From: Capniomyces stellatus
Taxonomy: Eukaryota > Kickxellomycota > Harpellomycetes > Harpellales > Legeriomycetaceae
Direction of reading: 5' to 3'
Length of the DNA: 64,000 nucleotides
NCBI GenBank assembly: GCA_001661515.1
Contig: LUVW01000001.1
Coordinates: forward strand, 792,114-856,113
In this document: positions 1 through 11,208 of the stretch, in pieces
How the letters are laid out: the number at the start of each line of letters is the position of its first letter
Numbering within the stretch: position 1 is the stretch's first letter
Notes under the pieces: generated by a model
Databases searched by the model: none
The model's input: only the letters and a program-made list of their open reading frames with translations
What the model was told of the DNA's origin: nothing
Position numbers and translations under genes: made by a program

Positions 1-15
1 CCCCCCCCCCCCCCC
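1..15 (+). repeat. C homopolymer at window start
   Basis: Fifteen C open the window, inside or next to an intron of the eIF2B beta gene. The tract may continue to the left. Confidence 0.85.
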
Positions 16-1191
16 TTCCTTTCACCCAAATCTACTTTTATTTTTTTTGTTGACGGGTTTGGGCTTATAGCATATACATTAATCAAATAAACACCAACCT
101 AGTCGTGCTCCCAAAATAACTTTATTAACTCGCGACATTATCGCAAATATCGCCGAATCTGGAATCAGTATTGCTTCAATGTTTGACCCTGCCAATGCTG
201 CTGCCATTTTATGGCCTCGGTATCTATTTGTTCATTAGGCACACTCGTTGAGTTATTGTTTCATTTATATCACACGCAGACTTCATTTAGCTATTATAAG
301 TGATAACTACTCAGTTCATTACGATGGTGCCGACTCGGTTATATACACACTAAATCTGCGTTTGCGCGAAGCATGCTTCAAAAATTCCTCCACTGTTTTC
401 GAGTACCCGCATGTCATGATAATTTCGCTACATCATTTTAAAACAGAACCCCGTTAGCTTTTGAAGTTTGCACCATTATATATATACCAAACTCTCATTG
501 TGCACGTGATTATCTATCTGTGTCTGTATATTACTTTGAGTGGATGTGGTCTGTAGCATGGCTGGAAATATTTGACCGTGTGTTTTCCAACTCGTCAATA
601 AACTCTGCAAACTCTTGCAAAATGTTCGATCTTAGTTCTGTCAGTACCGCAAAACTGGTTTCCTTTCCCTCACCAAATTGCGTGTTTTCCATAAACACAT
701 TCCGCCCCACTATTATTGGTATCGTTTGATTATGCCCCATTATCGGTGTGTTAAACCCACTGGCTTTTGGCGTATTTGAATTTGATTCATCGATTGCTAC
801 TTGTCTTTGTGCATTTTGCGTCTCCACCCTTATGATCTTCAACATTCGGCAAATCACATTGAATATTATCAGCTCTATTCACACACACCACAAATTTACG
901 TTGGTTTAATACATTCACTTGCCAGCTTTATTATTCTAGCCGTCTCTTGCTCTTGCTTTTTCTTTTTGCTTTTTCTTTTTCTTTTTCCTGTTACTTTTTC
1001 TCTTCCTTTTGCACTTTACTATATTATATTTTAATCTAAAAGTACCTTTTGGTTGCGCCTTAACTAATCTCTCGCATTGGACTTTTAACAAATCAACAAG
1101 TCCCGCAACTCCTTCACATTTAATATTCACCACCATCTTTTGGATTAGCTTTGCTGTTTGCAAAGCAATACCCAATGATCCGCTCAACTCC
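1..1191 (-). CDS. GCD7: Translation initiation factor eIF2B subunit beta, partial (3' end beyond window)
   Basis: Regulatory subunit of the eIF2B guanine-nucleotide exchange factor, which recharges eIF2 with GTP in the cytosol. Four exons can be joined in phase: 1191-1046, 874-535, 427-323 and 223 to about 100. Seen in translation: [20 protein letters not shown], then [20 protein letters not shown], then a segment starting [20 protein letters not shown], then [17 protein letters not shown] and SRVNKVILG. These follow the order of the human EIF2B2 protein closely, as I recall it. The C-terminal third lies left of base 1, where the window opens in a C homopolymer. The start codon is not resolved: exon 1191-1046 is preceded by a good acceptor (ATAG), so a short first exon must lie in 1192-1700. 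I am confident of the family and less sure of the ends. Confidence 0.85.
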
Positions 1192-1980
1192 CTATTTTAA
1201 CATTCATTTTCACTATCAATAAACCAACCCAGATGTATTTACGCATTCTCATTCTGGTTTTCATTCAATCTCTTATTGTATTTCCTATTTTGTAGACTGC
1301 AATTTCTGGCGCTTAATGTCGCAAAACAAGTCCTTGTTGTTAAATGGAAACAAATAATGGTTTCAATCAAAACTATCTTTACTCGGGTTTGTCCAATCCT
1401 TACTTTCTTTTGAGCTCCGATATTAAAACATCTGTCAAAAAGTTCAATTCGTTTGTCTGCATTTTGTTTTTATATTTGGCTGTTTTTGCTTTACTTGTCC
1501 TGTTCTTTCTTTTACTGTGTTGACTTATATACCACTAGTCCAATTCAAAAGCTGACAACGTCTCTGTTTCCCTTTTTTTTCCCTGCCAAATATACTGATA
1601 TATATTACGGTTGATTGCTCCAGCCACCAATTTTAAAACGTTAAGCGAAATGAATTTGTAAAGTTGAAAGCTGTTTTCATTAAAAAAAAATTATCAATCG
1701 CTTATTTCTTTGCTTTTTATTTACCAAAACACAAATTTAGCTTTTAATTTGGTTTTTTTTCTCTATGAATCTTTATTGATTGGCATTGATAAATTAATAT
1801 GTAATTTGACTATAACTAGCTTTCTAGCTACTTGTAAACACGACTATTAGGCTTAAATACACAAATAAAAACACACACACGCTGTGCACAACATTTTATT
1901 ACCGCAAATCACATTAGCTAATACATATACACTCACTCACACACATATATATGCATGGCACAAAGACCGTATAAGCTACA
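1192..1980. other. Intergenic/5' region upstream of eIF2B beta
   Basis: This AT-rich stretch must hold the first coding exon and promoter of the eIF2B beta gene, plus the 3' flank of the asparaginase gene. I could not pick the start exon with confidence, and I see no other gene. Confidence 0.4.
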
Positions 1981-3329
1981 CTAATTCACAACAGGCTTGT
2001 CACTGTGTTCAATTCCAACAACTAAACCCCTTTCGTCTCCTTCAACCTGGAACGCAAAGGCCATTCGGTCCGTGTTAAACTCAATACCAGGATTTCCTTC
2101 CTTATCAATGCAAATAACACCTCCTATACCGCTCACTTCTTGCTCCATCATCTTCATTGTCTCCTTGGCAGCTTCCAGTGTATTTTTGGCACTCGTTTCG
2201 TGTTGCGCTTCCAGCTTATCCACCATTGACTTTGTTATCAACACTCGAAGCAAGTCTTCCCCGTACCCTGTCGCAGCTGCCCCACAGCCGTTTTTTGCAT
2301 ATCCACCTGCCCCCCAAACCGGAGTATCGCCTACCCTATGTACTTGATCGCATTAGGAAGCAACAAAGTTAACCTATGCTTACTTGCCTGCATAAACAGG
2401 AAATGTTGCTCAGTATGCACGAAAACAGAAAAATAATACACGGAATTTATCAACTAGACCGTGATCCAGCCCTAAACCCACAAAGAAATTTTTGGCTAAA
2501 TCAGGCCACGTTTGGTTGCAATCATTCCAAATGTTCGCCCATCCTCACCTTCCTGGCATCTTCATTGGCGTCCCACCAGTTGATAGAGCAACAGCAATGT
2601 TTCCATCACGGTCTTTGCACACGACTCCTACAGTATCCGATGGAAATTCCAACCCATCCATCTTTTCATCGACTTTGATCTTTCCCATGGGTTTCTTAAA
2701 CGACTCTTTGATCATATCGCCATCCTTTCCAAAGCTTTCAATACTGTTTTTATAGGTCTCTAGCTCACGACCAACAAGCAACTCTGATGGGTCAATTTGA
2801 AACTCGCCAATTGAATCCGCAAACTTATTTGCACCTTGTCCAATCAGTATCAAGTGCGAGGTCTTGTCTCTAACTGCTCTCGCAACCCGGATAGGGTGCA
2901 TTACATTTTGTAGACCCGCAACGGCGCCAAAGTTATACTTGTCATCTCCAATTAGCGCATCAAGCTCAATAAACCCCTCAGAGTTTAGGAACGATCCCTT
3001 TGCACAGTCAAATGTTTCATCCAACTCCAAAATCTCTATTACCTGCTGTGCTACGTCAATCGCACAGTGCTTGCTTTCATTTGAAGTAAGAAGCTTGTAT
3101 CCATGCTCACAGGCTGCTTTCACACCATCTAAATGTGCTTGCTTCAAGAAATCTGGGATTGTCCATGCCCCTATTTTGTATAAATAGTTTTTTTTTTAAA
3201 AAAAAATTTACTTTCAATTTGGTTCATAATTATCACAATACACTTTTACCAACACGCCTCATGTTTGGTTTAGTCTGGCTGTCGGAGGTTTATCTTACCT
3301 CCATGTACTATTATCGATGCTTTTCCCAT
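1981..3329 (-). CDS. Threonine-type L-asparaginase / isoaspartyl peptidase (Ntn hydrolase)
   Basis: Hydrolyses L-asparagine or isoaspartyl peptides; a member of the ASRGL1/plant-type asparaginase family that self-cleaves before a catalytic threonine. Three exons join in phase (3329-3299, 3170-2549, 2335-1981) to give 335 residues. The N-terminus reads MGKASIIVHGGAWTIPDF, with the family's HGGAW motif split by intron 1. The nucleophile lies in SDTVGVV (about residue 190), followed by STGGTPMKMPGR and then GDTPVWGAGGYA across intron 2. Both splice pairs are GT-AG and restore the family motifs exactly, which also fixes the start. No signal peptide is apparent, so it is probably cytosolic. Confidence 0.92.
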
Positions 3330-4503
3330 TGTTTATTTTTAAAAAAGTCCTAAGAAATATCGGCTTGACGTTGATTATTGGAATATGACTGTTGCTAAGA
3401 AATAAAAGGTTGTGTATTTCTTTTTCTATTAGCTAAATGAGAAAGAAAAAAAGGAAATGGTTCAATTTTTTTTTAAAAATGAAATCGATGGAAAGTAAGA
3501 GTAAGAGGGTTTTATTGAGAAATTCCAAAACATGAAACCTTAATCAGCTCGTCTCCTTAAATAAATCCTTGATTATCACTATTTATTTATTTTGGATTTG
3601 GTAAAATAAAAGTTGCAAGTTGTGCATATCTTGAAACAAAAGTCAGTATTTAAGAATTGGTGTTGGTGGTCATTGTATTTAGATGTTGCTTCTGACTTTA
3701 GATATCATCATATAACCTATCCGTTTAATTTATTTCGATGGAGCTTGTGTATTTTCAACTACTTTACACAGAGATCCTAATGTACATTTTTGCATCGTTT
3801 TTTCTTGTTTTTGTTTATTTTGTTTATTTTGTTGCCGGTTGGGGTTGGAGTTAATTGGTTCATAAAAGCTGCAACTAAACTTGACTGATTTACCAAGTGT
3901 ACAAAGCTAAACAGGATCCGGTACAATGTAACAGTGCAAACATCTTTCATATTAAGCGGATTATAAATGCTTAAATCACATGTTACAATTTAGCACAAGC
4001 AAATAACTGAAAACATCAAGAAATCAAAACAACAAATGCTTAACTCGGCATTAGATGACCAATTACCATATTCTTGCATTAATGTAAATACCAGTACCAT
4101 AACATAAGCCATGCAAGGTTTATGAGCACAATGTTTACATCAGCATTCCATTGCCAACATCGCTCTTTCTGTCTATGTGTTTGTTTTTTGAATACAAAAA
4201 TAGACTAACTGCCATTAGGCTAACTTGGCTCTACATGAAATGCCATGACATGTCATGTCATATATTCAATACCACTGACTGTTTCAAGTTGACTTAGGTG
4301 CTGTCTTAAAAGTTAAAGTTGTGAAAAATCGAAACCGCTTGAAGAATAAAGTGCTTGCTGCTTCCTCAAAAGAATAGTTTTTGTTGATTTTTTATTAACT
4401 ACGCCTTAAACAGTAAAAAAAAAGCAAGCTGTGGCTTTTGGGTTTTAGTTAACCGTAAATATGCAACGTAGCAAAAATACAAAAACAGAAAAAAACCTCC
4501 TCG
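3330..4503. other. Intergenic region, no gene seen
   Basis: About 1.2 kb of AT-rich sequence between the asparaginase start and the disulfide-isomerase stop. It should contain the asparaginase promoter. No convincing ORF, RNA or repeat on either strand. Confidence 0.4.
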
Positions 4504-5645
4504 TTAAAGTTCCTCCTTTTTCGCCGAGTCCTTTTTCTGGTCTTTGTGGTCCTTTGGAAGAGCGTGTTTTTTCATAAACTCGGCTATCTTTTCGTACTTT
4601 TGTTCGCCTATTTGTTATCAGAAAACAAGAAATATATGATTTGCCTGTGTTTCTTAACAACATATTTAATATATACATGTAAACACTGGAAGCAGCATGA
4701 ATGAGATAATAAACATGATACTTACCCTCATATTTAATTGCTTCGCTTGTCTTGGCACCGTTTGGAATGACGAGTATTGTAGGATACTCGCTAACGTTGA
4801 ATTCGCTAAGGAGATCCTTTTCTTTAGAAGAGACAATCCCAAGAGCAAATCTATCATCAAATCCAAGCGACAGCCCCTTCCACATATTTGGCACCTTGCT
4901 TTTATCGGTAAACAGTATTGCATTTGGAGCTTCGGAGATATCAAGGAACTCCTTGATTTTTAACTTGGCATCATCCTCGGAACTGGATTTAAGAGTCTTT
5001 ACTGTGTTCTTGAGGTATGAGCGTGCAAAAGTCAAGATTGGCCCCGCTTCTCTCTCACCGTTGTAGTCTATAGCCATTCTTTTGCCATTTTTCCCCTTTG
5101 CAAAAAATCCTTTGAGCGTAGGGTATCCCTTTATGTCATATTTTTGGCAAATCGACTTGGCATTGTTATTATCGCAGTTTACAGCATACAACTTGACATG
5201 TGATTTCCCGGTTTCTGCTGCTGACTCAAATTTGGGCGACAGCCTATGTTAAAACGATGATTTCCCATTAGAGACCATTCATTTTGTAATCTAAATGTGT
5301 GCTATATTAGAGTATGCGACTTACTGTTTGCAATAACCACACCACGGAGCATAAAACTCTACAACTACAGGATACTATGTCACAGGTACAAATTTGAACA
5401 CACATAGAGCCTGCGTTAGATTCATTTCGCAAGTTCATTTTTATGTTTAGCTATTAACCAAGCGATGTGTTATGTTTACGACTTACCAGACTTTGGTGAA
5501 CAAATTTATCAAAGTTGTTTTCAGAAAGCTCTTTTACAATCCCATTGGAAGTGTACAATGAACCCGAAGCCAGCAGCTGAACCGAAAGCACTACTGCTGC
5601 AAGATTTGCTGCGAATGAGTTTGTTCGTTTTGTACTCTTATACAT
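4504..5645 (-). CDS. ER protein disulfide isomerase, Mpd1-like (one CGYC domain, KEEL tail)
   Basis: Oxidises or isomerises disulfides in the ER lumen. Four exons (5645-5487, 5374-5325, 5243-4726, 4607-4504) give 276 residues. A hydrophobic N-terminal signal (ANLAAVVLSVQLLASGSL) is followed by a thioredoxin domain with [20 protein letters not shown], active site CGYC, and the cis-proline context GYPTLKGF. A second thioredoxin-like domain (about residues 130-235, including SEYPTILVIPNG) lacks CxxC and is probably redox-inactive. The protein ends in KEEL, a variant of the HDEL retrieval signal, after a Lys-rich stretch. Length and layout resemble yeast Mpd1 more than the four-domain Pdi1. All splice junctions are GT-AG and in phase. 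Confidence 0.92.
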
Positions 5646-6773
5646 TTTGATTTGATCAAGTCTTTTTTGGTTTTTGTTGTTTTTTATTGTCGAAGAAAAA
5701 GAACAAGTATTTCAATAAAGAAAAAGAAAAAAAACAAGTGCTATAGATATATTTTTGTTAAACAGCCAACTTAAATAACAGCAGCCTTTTTAATTCTGAA
5801 GTTTAGCAAGCCCAAAACTGGGAATTGAAAATGTGCAAAGTAAGTAAGTGGTGTGTTTATGAAATTAAATGGAATAGAATAAAAACACTTGAACCAACGT
5901 TGAATAGTAAACATCCAAGTGAAGCAATTTAATTTGGTAGACTCTTTAATTTAGTCCAACAAAATCGAGTAAACCAAGGGAAACGCGATTCTATACCAAG
6001 TTTGATGTCTGCCCCATAAATTTGATGCTTAATAATTGGTTGTTTGAAAAAAAAATATGCACGATTCAGGTTTAGGAGAGCATACTTTCTATCAACCAAT
6101 GTCTGGAGAGTAGAAATGCTTTTCGTTCCAAGTGTGTTTTTCTCTCCCGCATTACTCAACCCGAACACAAGCCGGTCTTTTTCCAGTAATAACCTGGAAA
6201 ACTTCGAGTTAGTTATATACTTGCTGTGCCATGATCTCGCTGGGCATTCAGTACTCTAGTGTGTAATTTGATATTGACATTTAAACGCAGCCGATTCATA
6301 TGCACTCTAGTGTTTGTGTCCTTTTGGTAAAACAGTGCCCTTTTAACCCACCAAAAGCATTAAACTGCTGCGTTTAAGCATGAGTAATTTAGAGACAGGT
6401 GCTTTGAAACTAAATCAAGTAAACATGTCTATTGAGCATTCACCAGACTTTACGGTTGTATAGTGGCATATATTAAAATCAAAATTTATTAAGCCAAGTT
6501 GCCCAAATGCTTTAATTTGTATATACCAACTCATAGCTATAGTAGGAGAGTAGAAAAAAAGGCAATACATACATGGTTGGAATAAAGATGATGTGTAGGC
6601 GTATGACACGAAAATATCTTTTTTTTTATTGAAATATAGCTATACTTAGAAATGAGTGTGTCTTGATTGGCATATGTACATGAGAAACCATTACTCCTAA
6701 TAAAAAGAGAGGGGTGGGTTAGTAATTAGTTGAAAGCAGAGCGGCTTGGTTACGCATCAAAGCTTTAGCAGAT
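5646..6773. other. Intergenic region, one unresolved ORF
   Basis: Between the disulfide isomerase start and the DAD1 stop. A 79-codon minus-strand ORF (5929-6168) shows no family resemblance and is not called. Otherwise AT-rich with A and T runs. Confidence 0.35.
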
Positions 6774-7139
6774 CTAAGCTGTAGAGTCTTCTAAAGACAG
6801 ACTTTGATCCTTGAAGTCTTGATTAGGGGGGCCCATTATGTCGCCAAATTTCTCCCATAGCTCGGCAACATTGTCGAATTTAGATCCTAGTTGCGATATC
6901 GAATCTAGCGTTAGGCACAGGTGGTCCAGGCTGTCAATTGATGTCTGGAGATTCTAAATGTAAAATATAGGGTTGCATTGGCTGTTAAAACCCAAACAAA
7001 CTTAAATAAAGTTAAAAAGCTCGACACAACTTTTTTTTTGGCGTAAAAGTGAATGAATGTCGTAGTGTACCTGTTTAATACTCTTCGTCAGGATATCTCT
7101 TTCGATGATAAAGGCTTTTGAATATTTTTCTTCGTTCAT
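6774..7139 (-). CDS. DAD1: DASH/Dam1 kinetochore complex subunit Dad1
   Basis: Component of the DASH (Dam1) ring that couples kinetochores to spindle microtubules; fungus-specific. Two exons, 7139-7071 and 6953-6774, joined in phase by a GT-AG intron of 117 bases, encode 82 residues. The first exon reads MNEEKYSKAFIIERDILTKS and the second contains LGSKFDNVAELWEKFGDIM, the signature of Dad1 (yeast Dad1 has EFDSVAELWKTF, as I recall). The short, helical, acidic protein matches the family's usual size of 70-95 residues. It reads away from MscS gene A, so the two starts share a 1.1-kb upstream region. Confidence 0.85.
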
Positions 7140-8262
7140 GGTTTTAGCTGTCGTAGTTTAAATGATATTTAAGCTTGTGTATAAAAAAAAAGGTTATAGA
7201 TGTAATATTCTCAAGTGCAAGTAAAGGGCAAGCAGGGTTAAAGTTATAGATTTGGTAAGGCAAGTTTAGGCAATTGAAAAAAAAGCTTAAATTTTAATAA
7301 AAACAAATAAAAAAAAGTTTAAGAAACAGTAGCAACACATTTCCCCTTCATTTCGGGAAAGCCAAAAGACAATAATTAATTTCAATAAATAAATTAATTA
7401 AAGAACAGTATCGAGTATTTTCTTTTTTTCTATTTTCATCCGCTGAAGCAGTATTATTGGCCATAATTGTTTACACTTCAGAAAATACAACCATATTGCT
7501 AGAATTCAACTACACACGCCCCCAAAAATCACCGACTGCTATTAAATCTCATAGTAGCAATGCCTAAAAAACATGTATCTGAGCCAGGCGAGTATAATTT
7601 GAAATCACGCATGGACCACTTTGCACTTTAAAACACAGTATGCATTGACTATTAAACAAATCGATACATTACAAACACATACTGGTGATTTTGGTCAACT
7701 TTTGCTTAGTCTTCAACCAAGACCACGGTTATTAATAACCACCAAATGAGTATACGCTCACTTTGAATATTTAATTTTTTTTAAGTATTGAGTTTTTATA
7801 TTTGCCTTTGTCATCAAATTTATGCTTTCGGTCTGCCTGTGTGCTGCCATGCTACCAACACGAGTCAACGTTATTGGGGTCTTCCATCTGATTAATTGGC
7901 ACCAACCTACTGTTATACTTGCTCATTTGCTAATATCTGATATAATTGCAGTGATAATGGTTAATCACCGGCATACGTTTACAGGTACTCATCGCTTGTG
8001 TAGAAACTAAAGTACATCTCCGTGTTGGCCAAAAGCCCTACTACACATGCGATTAATGAGGTGCTCGTGCTAGGCACTTTTTTCACGCCCAGTTTGCAAG
8101 GGCAACGCTTTCTAGCTTTGTTCAAAGTTTAAAGCAAAGATTAAGCCCGGCAATGTTTAAAATATATTTTATCATATAAAGCCAAGAAAACGCCAGACAG
8201 ATATTCTTAAAATTTTCATCTACGCAACTCAGCTATTACAAAGCCAAAGCTTTATTTTTAGA
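7140..8262. promoter_or_regulatory. Divergent intergenic region between DAD1 and MscS gene A
   Basis: 1.1 kb separating two divergent starts, so it must hold both promoters. AT-rich with A/T homopolymers; the small ORFs inside it have no family resemblance. No specific operator was recognised. Confidence 0.4.
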
Positions 8263-10966
8263 ATGAACAATGCAAAGGAAAAAGGTAGTCAACTTTATCT
8301 CAAACCCCCTGACTAATAGTATGCGTAATGGCTTTAACTGTGTGATGAAATGTGTATTTAGAAAGCGCAAAGCCAGAAAGCACTTACTCTCAAGACGGGG
8401 ATAAAGAGAGCTTTGTGCGTGTGGAAGAAATGCTTGGATCTAGTGAATCAAGTACAAACACGAACTGGTACGACAATCAAGAAGACAGCAGTGGAGATGG
8501 GCGCTCAAATGCAAATAAAAAGAAATCAATTATTTTGGCTGTCCTATACAATTTGTTCATTATGCTATTGGGTTCCCTTGTTCTTTTGGTGCCATTCATT
8601 GTGATAATCGTCCTATACCCCGGGTTACCTTTATTAAAACCGATAAATAGTGAAATAGTACTGCAGAATAAGCTGTCGTTGCTTCAGTCAATAGCCAGTG
8701 TGTCGATCATGTGCTCTGTATTGTACTCCGCGTCATTTATACTTGATTTCATGTTGGATGCCATTCCAGTGGTCTATATGTGGACAGTAAATAAAATAGC
8801 ACCCAAACACTTGGAAAACACCCGGTCATTTTTTGAAGTAATGTTACTGCTGATCACTAACAAATATTAGTTATAGTAGCACATAGATACATTGTTCTTC
8901 TTTGAACATGACATGGTATAGTTCTTTTTATTATACCAGACATTAGACACGTTGTGTAACTGTACTAAAAAAAATGTTTGGTTGGTAGGTATATAGCTCG
9001 ATTAAATGGAACATTAAGTTCTGTACAAACAGCATTTTTGCGCTAGTGTTTTGGATCTTGATATTTTTTCAGAGAAACTACAAATCAGTTCTGTACCTTT
9101 CCAATGCCACTTCGCGCTCGTGGAATTATTTCGTTTTGAGGATTTTGCTAATTATACTGTTTTCTGGGCTGGTGTTTTTGGCTAGTAAGTTTTATGCAGG
9201 ATATATTATTATACCGCAGACATGTACTAACCCACAACATGCTTATGTGAATTTTAGAGTCCATAGTCGTGTACATGATAGGTAAAAGCCAAAATTTTGA
9301 CATCTTAAGCTGGGTATAGCGTTTGGATACGCCAAGTTGATACAAAAATGCGCTTGTGTTGTATGTGTACTGATTAAATACTAATGTATGTTCCTTGTGT
9401 AACTATTTTGACTCTAGCGTCTGACTTTCACCGCGATGAGTACAAACAAAGAATTGATAGGCAAAAGAAACTGTCGGGCATCATTCTTCAATTGGTTTTA
9501 AAAATCGTAATAGGGAAAAGCGAAGGGAAAAAGGAAAAGGAAAAATACTCTGGAGTTGACAAATCCAATTCTATGCACCAGAGCAAGCCAAGTGGAGCTG
9601 ATTTCGGCAACTCGTTATCAAAGAGCCAGAAAAGCGTAAAAAAAAGAGCAACAATGATTTTTTACAGCATGCTAATCGACAAAAGCAAAGGGTTTCTAAC
9701 CGTGGATGATTTTATCGGTTACTATGGTGGCGATAGCGTAGCTATTGAGAACTATGCTCTTTTTGACTATGAAAACAATGGCAATATATCATTAAGCGAA
9801 TTCCAAAATACCTTTCTTTATTGTTACTCGGAGAACAAGTATGTCCAAAAAAGTTTAAAGGACATGGGGAAGATTATAAAGATGTTGGACAGTTCACTGA
9901 CTGTTCTCTGCCTTTTTTTGGTATTACTGATCGCAATGGCTGTGTTTTCTACCAAATCCATTTTGTTATTCACGACGGCAGGAACAGCATTTTTAGGCAA
10001 GTGATTATCTATTTTCAATTAATACCATGTTGCAGCTAATCATTACTAATCATTTCTAAAGCGTATCTCTTGTACTTTAATGAATTCAAAGGTTGGAGTT
10101 TTATTTTTGGCCGATCATTCCAGAATGCATTCGAGTGCTTTATATTCCTGATTATGAGGCACCCATATGACGTTGGTAAGCCAGTTAAAAGTTATTAACA
10201 GCCGCGAATATACTGCTTTTGCCTTTGCCTTTGCTTTGTTTATTGTCTTTTAAACCTGTTAGTAGATGTTTATGTTTATGTGTAGTTCAATCCTATTATG
10301 TTTATTTTGATCACTAATCGCCCGAGTCGATTGATTCATGGTGTATTAATATAGGTGACCTAGTTGAAATAAACAAGGATATCATGTATGTCGTAAGTAT
10401 ACGGCTTTTAAGTACTGTTTTTGTAAAGAGGATAGGCCAAAATCTCACAATATCCAACTGCGACTTGATAAGCAAAAGTATAACAAACTTTAGAAGATCT
10501 GTAGATCAAAAGGAAGTTGTGGGTAGGTGCTTTTATGTTATTTTTGCTACTTCAATACTTTTCAACCCTCGTATAATAAAAAATCAAATTAAAAAAAAAA
10601 ACTAACACATGTTTATTCTTTGATTAAAAAGTATTTAGAGTCGACTTTAGAACAAGCGAAAAGGTGCTTAATGAACTCAACTCGAGGCTGAACAAGCACG
10701 TAAACAACAAACAGTTAATGTATAAAACAGGAACATTCATGCTATACGGCGAATACCAAGGGACTACGTCAATAAAAATGATATTTGGCTTTACATACCG
10801 GACAAACTGGCAGTACAACCCATCTTTCACCTTGGTCCGAAATGATTTTATAAACCAGCTAAGACAGGAGGCCAATGATCTAGGAATATACTGTAGCTCC
10901 GAAGTCCAGAACATCAGACTGCTTGAATCGGGAAATACACCCAAACCACATGAAATGTTTGAATAA
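8263..10966 (+). CDS. EF-hand MscS-type mechanosensitive ion channel, copy A
   Basis: Fungal MscS-family channel of the Msy1/Msy2 class, expected to pass ions, including calcium, on membrane tension at the ER or cell surface. Eight exons (8263-8284, 8362-8837, 8989-9184, 9258-9281, 9418-9996, 10092-10175, 10355-10522, 10632-10966) give 627 residues. Order: Ser/Asp-rich cytosolic N-terminus; several membrane helices (first about residues 63-90); the SDFHRDEYKQRI linker; an EF-hand loop DYENNGNISLSE at about 356-367; two further helices forming the MscS pore, ending RHPYDVGDLV; a beta domain with ITNFRRS; and a C-terminal domain with FGFTYRTNWQ. Intron 5 appears to use a GC donor (TTTTTAG|GCAAGT). 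It is convergent with copy B, 242 bases between stop codons. Confidence 0.88.
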
Positions 10967-11208
10967 TGGAGTAATGCGATAGTTCAAACTATAAATTATG
11001 TCCAAGCTCTCTTTTTCTTAATGGGGTTTGAGTTTCGTTTAGTGTTTTTCAAGGTTTATTATATAAATATATTGAAATGTGGCTATAATAACCTCCCCAC
11101 CTCTTCCAGCTACATAGCGTAAATATAAATGACTATAACGTAAAAGAAGACATACATTATAAAATGACTAAGCGTAATATAAATAGATGTATAAAATTTA
11201 GCGCTTCT

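Noticed and set aside
5929..6168. Minus-strand ORF with KSISTLQTLVDRKYALL
   Set aside because: No recognisable family and no convincing splice partners; the end is AT-translation-like.
7822..8010. Plus-strand ORF of 62 codons upstream of channel copy A
   Set aside because: No family resemblance; it lies in the divergent promoter region and ends before the real start.
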